Shown here: piece after piece, positions 34,113 through 41,888 of the stretch | Layout of the letters: the number at the start of each line of letters is the position of its first letter | Numbering within the stretch: the first letter of the stretch is position 1 | Notes under the pieces: model-generated | Database searches by the model: none | Told to the model about the DNA's origin: nothing | What the model saw: the letters and a program-made list of their open reading frames with translations, nothing else | Translations under genes and position numbers: made by a program | Assembly: GCF_001306145.1 (NCBI RefSeq) | Contig: NZ_LGKO01000002.1 | Span: forward strand, 186,001-250,000 | Source of the DNA: Thermanaerothrix daxensis | GTDB taxonomy: Bacteria > Chloroflexota > Anaerolineae > Anaerolineales > Anaerolineaceae | Reading direction: 5' to 3' | DNA length: 64,000 bases

Positions 34113-35411
34113 ATGACGAACGAGGCATCGGTCACGCGGGCACAATTATCCAATAGATTGATGGTGTTGCTAAAAGAGGTGCACACCGCGCCGCTGATCA
34201 GTTTCTGGGTCTGGTACCGGGTGGGCTCACGCGATGAATTGCCCGGCAAGACCGGTATTTCGCATTGGGTGGAACACATGCAGTTCAAGGGCACCCCGCG
34301 TTTTCCCTCCGGATTGCTGGATCGGTGGATCTCGCGGGAAGGGGGCATGTGGAACGCCTTTACCTACCTCGATTGGACGACTTACTTTGAAACCTTGCCG
34401 GCGGATAAGATTGACCTGGCCCTGGACCTGGAAGCAGATCGCATGGTCAATAGCCGCTTCGACCCTGAGGAGGTGGAGGCAGAACGTACGGTGATCCTTT
34501 CGGAACGCGAGGGAAGTGAGAACGAACCGCTTTTCTTGTTGGGGGAGGCCGTGCAGATGGCAGCCTTTGACCGGCACCCTTACCGCTACGAAGTGATTGG
34601 CTTGAAGGAGGATCTGCGCCGGCTGACTCGGGATGATCTTTACCAGCATTATCGGCGCTACTACACACCTGCGAACGCACTCATTGCCGTGGCGGGCGAT
34701 TTTGAAACCACCCTCATGCTCGAAAAGATTGAGAAGGCCTTCGGTGGTCTTCCGGCGGGTGAAGCGGTGAAGCGGGAGATCCCCCCTGAGCCGCCTCTTG
34801 AGCAGGAGCGCCGGATCACCGTAAAGGGGCCGGGATCCACGGTCTTCATGCATCTGGCTTATCGTGCGCCTGCTGCCAGCGATCCGGATTTCTTTGCCTT
34901 TACGGTGTTGGATAGCCTGCTTTCAGGACCAAGCAGTTTGAATATGTTCGGCGGGGGTGGTGTTTCGAACAAGACCTCACGTCTTTATCGGGCGCTGGTC
35001 GAACGCGAACTGGCGGTCAGTGTGGGCGGTGGGTTGCATGCCACGATTGATCCATACCTCTACGATTTGGTGATCACCATCCACCCCGAGAGTTCACCCG
35101 AAGCGGTCCTGAAAGCCATTGATGCCGAAATCCAGCGCCTGCAGGAGGAACGTGTGCGGGAAGAAGAGATCCAGCGTGCCCTCAAGCAAGCGCGTGCGCT
35201 CTTTGCCTACGGCAGTGAAAACATCACTAATCAGGGATTCTGGTTGGGGTTCTCGGAGATGTTTGCCACTTACGATTGGTTTGCCCACTATGTGGAGAAT
35301 CTTTCGGCAGTGCAGGCTGAGGACGTACAGCGCATTGCCCAGACCTACCTCCAACCCCAGCGGCGCGTTGTCGGCATTTATCAACCCACCGGAGAGGAGA
35401 CCCCGGCATGA
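34113..35411 (+). CDS. M16 family zinc metallopeptidase, catalytic subunit
   Basis: A 432-residue M16B-type peptidase. The inverted zinc motif HxxEH is present as HWVEH at residues 51-55, and the downstream glutamate is in EAERTVILSERE near residue 130. The protein has the two homologous halves expected for one M16B subunit and no signal peptide. A strong GAGGAGG precedes the start. It overlaps by ATGA with a second M16 gene that lacks the zinc motif, so the two probably form a heterodimer. It cleaves peptides or unfolded proteins; substrate unknown. Confidence 0.93.
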   Translation: MTNEASVTRAQLSNRLMVLLKEVHTAPLISFWVWYRVGSRDELPGKTGISHWVEHMQFKGTPRFPSGLLDRWISREGGMWNAFTYLDWTTYFETLPADKIDLALDLEADRMVNSRFDPEEVEAERTVILSEREGSENEPLFLLGEAVQMAAFDRHPYRYEVIGLKEDLRRLTRDDLYQHYRRYYTPANALIAVAGDFETTLMLEKIEKAFGGLPAGEAVKREIPPEPPLEQERRITVKGPGSTVFMHLAYRAPAASDPDFFAFTVLDSLLSGPSSLNMFGGGGVSNKTSRLYRALVERELAVSVGGGLHATIDPYLYDLVITIHPESSPEAVLKAIDAEIQRLQEERVREEEIQRALKQARALFAYGSENITNQGFWLGFSEMFATYDWFAHYVENLSAVQAEDVQRIAQTYLQPQRRVVGIYQPTGEETPA

Positions 35412-36706
35412 TGGCGACCCTTTCACCTGCAACCTGGCGTTCCCTTCCCGGGCCAGAGGATATTACCCGGGTTGAACTTCCCAATGGCATTGTGGTGCTG
35501 ACGCGCAGTAATTTCAACAGCTCTTCAGTGGTCATTAATGGTTATCTCCCTTGTGGCAGCCTGTACGACCCACCCGATAAACTCGGGCTGGCGGGTTTTA
35601 CAGCGCGGGCGTTGATGCGTGGGACGGCACGCTACGATTTCCAAGCCCTTCATGAGGCCCTCGAGTCTGTGGGGGCCAGCCTGGGGTTCAGCGCCAACGT
35701 GCACACCATTACCTTTGGGGGCAGGGCGCTGGCCGAAGATCTGCCGCTCTTGCTGAACCTGCTTTCCACCTGCGTGCGCGAACCCACTTTTCCCCATGAC
35801 CAGGTGGAGCGTTTGCGTGCTCAGCTTTTGACCAGCTTGGCAATTCGGGCACAGGACCCGGCTGAAATGGCCGAACTCACCTTCGATGCCCTGCTCTTTC
35901 CTGATCATCCCTATGGACGCTCCGAAGATGGTTACCCGGAAACGGTCAAATCAATTCGCCGTGAGGATTTAGAGGCATTTCATCGTGCCTACTTTCGGCC
36001 TCAGGGGATGGTATTGGTTGTGGTGGGGGCAGTTGCGGCTGAGGAGGTCATTGCCCAGGTTAACGCCGTACTGGGGAATTGGCTCGCTACGCCGGCCGAC
36101 GAAAATCGCATTGTGCCTCCGGTGGCACCCCCGCGTCAGACTGTGCGCCAGCACGTTCCCCTGCCTGATAAGGTCCAAACCGAATTGGTGATCGGCACCT
36201 TAGGGCCTAAGCGCAACCACCCCGACTACCTGCCAGCCTCGTTGGGCAACAACATTCTAGGGCAATTCGGCATGATGGGACGCATTGGCGAGGTGGTGCG
36301 CGAGAAGGCGGGGCTGGCCTATTACGCCATGAGCAGTCTGAATGCCTGGATGGTTGCCGGTTCCTGGGAGGTCAACGCTGGGGTGAATCCGGCTAACCTG
36401 GACCGGGCCATTGAACTGATCCGGGAAGAGATCCGACGCTTTGTTAGCGAGCCGGTCACCGAGGAAGAGCTCAGCGACACTCAGGCCCATTTCATCGGGC
36501 GACTTCCGCTTTCGCTGGAATCGAATGCGGGGGTGGCCGGTGCACTGCTAAACATGGAGCGTTTCCAACTGGGGTTAGACTATCTACAACGTTATCCACA
36601 ACAGGTCCTTGCCGTTACGCGGGAGCAAATTCTGGAGGTGGCGCGTCGCTATCTGGATCCGGAGCGCCTGATCATTGTGAGCGCGGGACCGCCGGCCGAG
36701 GGGTGA
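35408..36706 (+). CDS. M16 family peptidase-like protein, non-catalytic partner
   Basis: A 432-residue homologue of the preceding gene. At the position of HxxEH it reads GLAGFTARALMRGT, so the zinc-binding residues are missing. The C-terminal half retains the M16 substrate-binding segment near GRIGEVVREKAGLAYYAMSS with the conserved Arg/Tyr pair expected from the regulatory subunit. The start overlaps the catalytic subunit stop. Together they resemble bacterial heterodimeric M16B proteases. Confidence 0.92.
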   Translation: MMATLSPATWRSLPGPEDITRVELPNGIVVLTRSNFNSSSVVINGYLPCGSLYDPPDKLGLAGFTARALMRGTARYDFQALHEALESVGASLGFSANVHTITFGGRALAEDLPLLLNLLSTCVREPTFPHDQVERLRAQLLTSLAIRAQDPAEMAELTFDALLFPDHPYGRSEDGYPETVKSIRREDLEAFHRAYFRPQGMVLVVVGAVAAEEVIAQVNAVLGNWLATPADENRIVPPVAPPRQTVRQHVPLPDKVQTELVIGTLGPKRNHPDYLPASLGNNILGQFGMMGRIGEVVREKAGLAYYAMSSLNAWMVAGSWEVNAGVNPANLDRAIELIREEIRRFVSEPVTEEELSDTQAHFIGRLPLSLESNAGVAGALLNMERFQLGLDYLQRYPQQVLAVTREQILEVARRYLDPERLIIVSAGPPAEG

Positions 36707-36710
36707 CCCG

Positions 36711-37109
36711 ATGACCTTGCGGTGTGGAATTGACCTGGTTGAAATTCGGCGTCTGGAGCACCTTGATCCTCAAATTCGCCAGCGCTTCCTGCACCGCGTC
36801 TTCACCCCGCAGGAACTCGATGATGCTCAAGAGGATCTGATGGTGTTGGCGGGGCGCTTTGCGGCAAAAGAGGCTGTGGCGAAGGCGCTGGGGTGCGGCA
36901 TCGGCCCAATTTCCTGGCAGGAAATCGAGGTGCAACGTGGGCCGGAGGGTCAGCCCTTGCTTCGTCTGCATGGTCGGGCGGCGGAACGGGCCGCGGCGCT
37001 TAACCTGTGCGAATGGTCCATCAGCATCACGCATACCCGAGATCTGGCAATGGCTATGGCCGTGGCGCTGGGACCATCCGGGTCGCCTTCGGACCTACCA
37101 GGGGCTTGA
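36711..37109 (+). CDS. acpS: Holo-[acyl-carrier-protein] synthase
   Basis: A 132-residue phosphopantetheinyl transferase that loads 4'-phosphopantetheine from CoA onto acyl carrier protein. The magnesium-binding GIDLVEIRRLE (residues 6-16) and RFAAKEAVAKALGCGIGP (about 49-66) are both intact, with the C-terminal SISITHTRDLAMAMAVAL. Length fits the AcpS class. It begins 4 nt after the M16 partner gene, in the same operon. Confidence 0.96.
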   Translation: MTLRCGIDLVEIRRLEHLDPQIRQRFLHRVFTPQELDDAQEDLMVLAGRFAAKEAVAKALGCGIGPISWQEIEVQRGPEGQPLLRLHGRAAERAAALNLCEWSISITHTRDLAMAMAVALGPSGSPSDLPGA

Positions 37110-37152
37110 GCCCCATTGAATGGTGTGCTATGATGAAGGCGCGGATGGCCAT

Positions 37153-37869
37153 ATGAACATCCTGGCGGTCAGTGATGTGGAACTTGGGTTTATCTACGAC
37201 GCGAACATTGTGAACCGTTTTCGCCACATTGATCTGGTGATCAGTTGCGGCGATCTACCCCATTATTATCTCGAATTCATTGTTAGCATGCTGAACCGCC
37301 CGTTGTATTACGTATTGGGCAATCACGTTAGTAAGACTGAGGTGGGGGTAGGAGGTGAACGCCGGGCTCCCTGGGGGGCTATTAATCTGCATCGGCGCGT
37401 GATTCGCACGCCGGAGGGTTTGCTACTGGCCGGTATTGAAGGGTGCTTGCAGTATAATTACGGGCCGCACCAGTACTCTCAGGCCGAGATGTGGGCGCTG
37501 GTGCTGGGGCTGGTGCCGGGCTTGTTAATCAATCGCCTGATTTACGGGCGCTACCTGGATATTTTTGTCACTCACGCGCCACCCTGGAAGATTCACGATT
37601 TGGACGATCGTCCGCATCGTGGCATTAAGGCTTTCCGCTGGCTGATTGAGACCTTTCAGCCGGCATATCATCTGCACGGTCATGTGCATGTTTATCGCAA
37701 TGATATTCCCACGGTCACCCGCGTGGGTAAAACTGTGGTGATCAATGCTTATGGGTATCGAGAGATAACCTATGAAGTGCCGGCTCCACGGCCATGGTTC
37801 TGGCAGCGGCGCGTGGCACAGGAGGCTCTGCATGAGCGAAATACCCCCTCGGGACGAATCACTGATTGA
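37153..37869 (+). CDS. Metallophosphoesterase
   Basis: A 238-residue calcineurin-like phosphoesterase. The metal ligands are in LAVSDVELGFIY (residues 4-15), CGDLPHYY, LGNHV, VTHAPPWK and the double-His LHGHVHVY. The substrate could be a cyclic nucleotide, a phospholipid or a phosphoprotein; sequence does not decide. A start at 37120 is possible but adds a poorly conserved tail. It overlaps the ParB-like gene by 38 nt, indicating co-expression. Confidence 0.88.
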   Translation: MNILAVSDVELGFIYDANIVNRFRHIDLVISCGDLPHYYLEFIVSMLNRPLYYVLGNHVSKTEVGVGGERRAPWGAINLHRRVIRTPEGLLLAGIEGCLQYNYGPHQYSQAEMWALVLGLVPGLLINRLIYGRYLDIFVTHAPPWKIHDLDDRPHRGIKAFRWLIETFQPAYHLHGHVHVYRNDIPTVTRVGKTVVINAYGYREITYEVPAPRPWFWQRRVAQEALHERNTPSGRITD

Positions 37870-38800
37870 GCAAATCGCCAAAGCCGATTTTGAGGCGGCA
37901 TTGCGCAAAGGCTTCTGGCGTTCGGTACTTTCGTGGTTTTCTCAATCCAGCAACCGCCTCTTGCCTTTCGATGAGGTACGGGCCCGCCTTCCAATGCGCG
38001 GCCAGCGTTACATCGGTCTGAGAGAAGTCCCCATTGAAAAGATCATCGGCAGTGTGGGGCGTTATCAGGATTTTGACCGGGCTTTTCTGCCACGTCATTC
38101 TCGCACAGCCTCGCGCTGGATCAGTATTGACGCGGCTCATCTCCAGGAGATTGACCTCCCGCCAGTGGAACTCTATAAAATTGGCGAGGCGTATTTTGTG
38201 AAGGACGGCAATCATCGCGTTTCTGTGGCGCGGGAACGGGGCCAGAAATTCATTGATGCCTACGTCATTGAAATTGACACACCGGTTCCCATTGATGAGC
38301 ATACCGACATTGATGAGTTGATCACCCTGCATGAGAAGGGAGAATTTTATGCGAAAACCCAATTGGATCAACTCCGTCCCGGCGCTAAAATTGATCTGAC
38401 ACTGCCCGGCCAGTATGCCAAATTATTGGAACACATAGATGTACACCGCTACTTTATGGGCTTAGAGCGTGGGCAGGAAGTGCCGTATGAAGAAGCGGTG
38501 ACGTCCTGGTATGATGAAGTTTACCTGCCTCTGGCGCGGGTCATTGAGGAGGCCGATTTGCTGAAAGAATTTCCCGGCCGGACGGTGAGTGACCTGTACT
38601 TATGGATCATCGAACACTTGTGGTATTTGCGGGAGCAATACCGCCGTGAGGTGACTCCTGAAGAGGCGGCCAATCACTTTCGTGAGCAGTTCGGAGGGGC
38701 GAAGTCAGCCACGCCCCTTGGGGTGTTGCGCCGCCTCTTTCAGGGTTTAGCGGTCCATTCGGATCCATCTCCTTCTTCGAAGGGAGATCCAGCGGACTGA
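37832..38800 (+). CDS. ParB/sulfiredoxin-like domain protein (DUF4032-like)
   Basis: A 322-residue soluble protein. Residues about 110-160 carry a ParB-like segment (VELYKIGEAYFVKDGNHRVSVAR) with the Gly-Asn-His-Arg motif found in ParB N-terminal and DUF4032 proteins. The C-terminal half is helical, with VTSWYDEVYLPLARVIEEADL and LWIIEHLWYLREQYRREVT as distinct segments. AGGAGG precedes the ATG at 37832. No HTH or centromere-binding domain is seen, so it is not a chromosome partition ParB. Function unknown; it is coupled to the phosphoesterase. Confidence 0.7.
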   Translation: MSEIPPRDESLIEQIAKADFEAALRKGFWRSVLSWFSQSSNRLLPFDEVRARLPMRGQRYIGLREVPIEKIIGSVGRYQDFDRAFLPRHSRTASRWISIDAAHLQEIDLPPVELYKIGEAYFVKDGNHRVSVARERGQKFIDAYVIEIDTPVPIDEHTDIDELITLHEKGEFYAKTQLDQLRPGAKIDLTLPGQYAKLLEHIDVHRYFMGLERGQEVPYEEAVTSWYDEVYLPLARVIEEADLLKEFPGRTVSDLYLWIIEHLWYLREQYRREVTPEEAANHFREQFGGAKSATPLGVLRRLFQGLAVHSDPSPSSKGDPAD

Positions 38801-38810
38801 CCGAGCGCGG

Positions 38811-39065
38811 CTATCCTTGCATAGATGGAGCAGGGTCACCCAGTTCGAGCAGGCCCAGCCAGAGGTGATTACGGAGCACGCGCCGGTTGGTGCGTACCTC
38901 GATTTCGTTGACTTGCATTCGTTCTTGTCCAAGCATGCTGGGATGAACGTAGCACAGGTTGGGGCGAATGCCGTATTTCTTTTGGTAATAGTCCGCCGCG
39001 CGGTGGACTTTGGTGCGCAAATCGGCTTTGGGATCATCGTCATACCAGAGCATTCCCATTTTCAT
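38811..39065 (-). CDS. Small conserved-looking protein in the LexA-box operon
   Basis: An 84-residue soluble protein: MKMGMLWYDDDPKADLRTKV, then AADYYQKKYGIRPNLCYVHP, then NEIEVRTNRRVLRNHLWLGL. It reads like a compact alpha/beta domain with a strong N-terminal strand and a Cys-Tyr-Val-His-Pro strand. Similar small proteins occur, as far as I recall, in other Chloroflexota, but no function is known to me. GAGGTG precedes the ATG, which begins 4 nt after the stop of the FtsK-like gene, so both are made from the LexA-box promoter at 39.9 kb. Confidence 0.75.
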   Translation of the reverse strand: MKMGMLWYDDDPKADLRTKVHRAADYYQKKYGIRPNLCYVHPSMLGQERMQVNEIEVRTNRRVLRNHLWLGLLELGDPAPSMQG

Positions 39066-39068
39066 GCT

Positions 39069-39869
39069 TCACCTCATTCGTGCAATTTCGGGCAGCCAGA
39101 GATGGATCCATTGGCCCTGGCTGCGTAAACTGAAACAACGTGTTTGGGGTAGAAATTGGCTCAGTGGGTTCTCAGGAACACTAAAATGCTTTTTTTGCGC
39201 GGAGCTCAAATCGGCTCCCCAGATGAGGGTTCGAAAGCGACGCAACCATCGCAACAAGTGAGTCTCCGTTTCGGTCGTTGTTGCCACAATGGGCCAGATT
39301 TTCTGCGCCGGCCCATAATGGAGCAGGTGCTCAAAGGCCCATATGGCTTCGTGATCGATTTGAAGAATCCATTCTAACTTGTCAATCATGAGGACGACTG
39401 AGGGGCCATTCCATCGCCCGTGTTGGCGAGAATCGGAAAGATCGGCGAGTTCGAGTAGCCGGGTTTCTAAATCCCGCTCAAATGGATTTATCACGCGTTC
39501 CAGAGGATGAAGCGAGGGGGTTTTAGTATCAGTTGCCCGGAATATCTGCAATGAAAAGGGAGCATTCGCCACCTGTAAAGATTGGCAGATGACGTCTAGC
39601 ATCTCAGATGAAGTGGAGGTCTGAGCGGCAATGACTAATAATGCCCCCGGTGATGGATTGCGAAGATCAAGCAACAACGGGATACCGTCCTCACATACTC
39701 CCAGGAGAGCCGTTTCGTGACTTATAAAGGGCAACCCGGCAAGCACCTCGTGCAGGTTGGGTAGTTGCGCCTGAATCCGATCGGAGGTGAAGGATTGAGG
39801 GGGAAGTGGAATCTCTCCGGTTGCAACCATGGAAGAGCCAATTTGATATTTCTGGGTCAGGACGGTCAT
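39069..39869 (-). CDS. FtsK/HerA-like protein lacking Walker A lysine, under a LexA-type operator
   Basis: A 266-residue protein resembling the ATPase core of FtsK-like proteins. The region LLLDLRNPSPGALLVIAAQT continuing STSSEML stands where Walker A (GxxGxGKS) is expected, but has no GKS/GKT. The Walker B-like strand VVLMIDKLEWIL, LHYGPAQKIWPIVATTTET and RRFRTLIWG follow in the FtsK order. It is therefore probably a non-hydrolysing relative. ATG at 39869 is preceded by AAAGGAG; a longer frame upstream starts inside the promoter. The promoter contains an SOS-type palindrome, suggesting DNA-damage induction; a SulA-like or checkpoint role is a hypothesis. Confidence 0.7.
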   Translation of the reverse strand: MTVLTQKYQIGSSMVATGEIPLPPQSFTSDRIQAQLPNLHEVLAGLPFISHETALLGVCEDGIPLLLDLRNPSPGALLVIAAQTSTSSEMLDVICQSLQVANAPFSLQIFRATDTKTPSLHPLERVINPFERDLETRLLELADLSDSRQHGRWNGPSVVLMIDKLEWILQIDHEAIWAFEHLLHYGPAQKIWPIVATTTETETHLLRWLRRFRTLIWGADLSSAQKKHFSVPENPLSQFLPQTRCFSLRSQGQWIHLWLPEIARMR

Positions 39870-39920
39870 GGTTTTCTCCTTTTGTCGTATCGAAGCCATT
39901 TCTTTATAAAGGGCTATTTC

Positions 39921-39949
39921 AGTATAACAGAACATTTGTTCTAATACAA
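39921..39949 (-). promoter_or_regulatory. Promoter with LexA-type palindrome in the spacer
   Basis: Minus strand TTGTAT (39944-39949), 17-nt spacer, TATACT (39921-39926). The spacer contains AGAACA-TT-TGTTCT (39929-39942 on the plus strand), a perfect 6-2-6 palindrome that matches the GAAC-N4-GTTC core of Gram-positive LexA/DinR boxes. A repressor bound here would block RNA polymerase directly. Confidence 0.75.
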
Positions 39950-40045
39950 GGGGAAAACTGGGTGATTTCTGAAACAAATTTCAATTCACCACAACGAAAA
40001 GCGGGTATCATAACCGGGTAAAATCAAAGCGGGAGGCATTGCGGC

Positions 40046-40954
40046 ATGAACCTATTACAATCCTTGCTGTACAGCCGTTTGGCCGTTGTGCTTGGGCTGG
40101 GGATCAGCCAGAGCCTGCCCCCGTCGTTGGGATATCGAATTGCCGATTTGGGGGCTGCGTTGGTGGCTGCGCGCTCGCAATCTGCCATTGTGCGGGCGAT
40201 TTACGTTAACCAGTGGGTTGTGCGTGGGGGGAACCTAACGCATTCGGAAATGCGCAAACTGACGCGCAAAATATTGCGCCTCCACGCCCGGAATTTGTAT
40301 ATTTACTTCCATACTCTTAATCGCCCTCAGGAGGTTCTGGAAAGGGTTTCGTTTTCGCCTGAGTTTCAGGTCCTTTTTGATCGTTTATTGCAGGAAGGGG
40401 GACCTGCCCTCATTGTCACTCCCCACCTGAGTAATTTCGATCTGGCAGGACGTGCGTTAGCGTTGCGGGGCTTGCGGTTTCAGGTGCTTTCTTACCCTCA
40501 ACCTCCTGGAGCATACCGCTGGCAGAATCGCTTGCGTCGCGAAAGCGGTATTGAGGTCACCCCCATTTCGATGAGCGCCCTACAACAAGCCCGCGCACGC
40601 TTGCAAAATGGGGGGGTGGTGCTGACGGGGATTGACCGTCCGGTAAGTGAGACGCGCTACTTTCCCCGTTTTTTCGGGCGCCCCGCACCTCTACCGGTTT
40701 TTCACGTGCGCCTGGCTTTGCAACTCAATCTGCCCATTATCCTCGTGGCATGTGTGGGTGTCGGAGATGGACGCTATGCGGTTGTTGCACGGCCCCCGGT
40801 GCCCATGCAACCGGCAGAAACCCTGGAACGTTCCCTGCTCCAAAATGCCGAGGCTGTTTTGCACGAAGCCGAGGTCTTAATCCGTCAGGTGCCCGATCAG
40901 TGGGCCATGTTTTACCCGGTCTGGCCTGAGGTGGCATCCGTGCTACCTTTCTAA
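40046..40954 (+). CDS. Lysophospholipid/lipid A-type acyltransferase (LpxL/HtrB-like)
   Basis: A 302-residue acyltransferase. The catalytic HxxxxD-like motif is VTPHLSNFDLAG (His to Asp, about residues 127-138), followed by the GIDRPVSE segment and FFGRPAPLPVFHVRLALQ, which resemble the LpxL family and mycobacterial PIM acyltransferases. A single N-terminal hydrophobic region could anchor it to the membrane. Chloroflexota generally lack lipid A, so a role in phospho- or glycolipid acylation is more likely than in LPS. The CDP-alcohol phosphatidyltransferase lies downstream in the same direction. Confidence 0.82.
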   Translation: MNLLQSLLYSRLAVVLGLGISQSLPPSLGYRIADLGAALVAARSQSAIVRAIYVNQWVVRGGNLTHSEMRKLTRKILRLHARNLYIYFHTLNRPQEVLERVSFSPEFQVLFDRLLQEGGPALIVTPHLSNFDLAGRALALRGLRFQVLSYPQPPGAYRWQNRLRRESGIEVTPISMSALQQARARLQNGGVVLTGIDRPVSETRYFPRFFGRPAPLPVFHVRLALQLNLPIILVACVGVGDGRYAVVARPPVPMQPAETLERSLLQNAEAVLHEAEVLIRQVPDQWAMFYPVWPEVASVLPF

Positions 40955-41102
40955 TGGAGTGGGGTTATATTTTGTGCCGGTTCTCTCCGCTCCGGTTTCA
41001 AAATGAGAAGAATGGTTTCATCAGATCTTCAAAATTAGGGGCTGGTTTTTGCCTCGCATTCGTTCTATAATGGGGTTAAACCACCTATCCAGGAGTATGC
41101 TT

Positions 41103-41888
41103 ATGGACCAACCCAACTTGAAAGAGCATCAACGTATTAACGATATCCTGCTGGGGCCGCTTGAACGCCCGGCGTTAGCCTGGTTAGCCCGCATCATGCC
41201 CGCCTGGGTCACTCCCGATTTATTAACGGCGATTGGGTTTCTTTCCAGTGTGTTGGTTGCTGTGAGTTACGGATTGACCTCCGTGCATCCGGCGTTTCTA
41301 TGGTTGGCCTCGCTGGGATTTGTTTTGAACTGGTTTGGCGATAGCCTGGATGGAACATTGGCCCGCTACCGCAAGATTGAACGTCCGCATTACGGGTTCT
41401 TTATTGACCATTTGGTGGATACGGCCAGTGTGGTCCTGATCTTTATTGGGCTGGGGCTGTCGCCGTATGTGAATCTCACCGTTGCCCTGCTGGGAGCCAT
41501 CAGTTATCTGCAAACTTCCATTGTCGTGTATCTACTGATGATCACCAAGGGGGTTTTCCGCATCTCGTTCGCTAAAATTGGGCCCACGGAAGTGCGTGCC
41601 ATGGCCATTCTTGCCAATGCCATCATCTTCTTCATCGGTAATCCGACTTTTACCACTTCCCTGGGCGTAGTGGCCCTTTATGACATCATCGTCGTTTTTG
41701 TAGCCACCTTGTTACTGGTGTTCTCGATCATTGTGGCCGTCCAGACAGGCGCCGAACTGGCTCGTCAGGACGATCTGGCGCGCGAGAAGAAGGCCACCGT
41801 GCGTAAGGAGCGCCGCCGGACCAAGGTCAAAACGACACGACGTTCAAGCACGGCGCGAGGGGCCATTCACGGCATGCCGCCTGCCTGA
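41103..41888 (+). CDS. CDP-alcohol phosphatidyltransferase
   Basis: A 261-residue membrane enzyme with about six helices that joins a CDP-activated lipid to an alcohol. The family motif D-x2-D-G-x2-A-R-x8-G-x3-D-x3-D is intact: DSLDGTLARYRKIERPHYGF followed by FIDHLVD (about residues 78-104). The C-terminal 45 residues are strongly basic (KKATVRKERRRTKVKTTRR), an unusual cytoplasmic tail. AGGAG precedes the ATG at 41103. Product could be phosphatidylglycerol phosphate, phosphatidylinositol phosphate or another head group. Its end overlaps the convergent hydrolase gene by 22 nt. Confidence 0.87.
   Translation: MDQPNLKEHQRINDILLGPLERPALAWLARIMPAWVTPDLLTAIGFLSSVLVAVSYGLTSVHPAFLWLASLGFVLNWFGDSLDGTLARYRKIERPHYGFFIDHLVDTASVVLIFIGLGLSPYVNLTVALLGAISYLQTSIVVYLLMITKGVFRISFAKIGPTEVRAMAILANAIIFFIGNPTFTTSLGVVALYDIIVVFVATLLLVFSIIVAVQTGAELARQDDLAREKKATVRKERRRTKVKTTRRSSTARGAIHGMPPA

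Noticed and set aside
37832-38800. Chromosome partition protein ParB
   Set aside because: Only the short GNHR-type motif is shared; the HTH and dimerisation domains are absent and no parA or parS is nearby.
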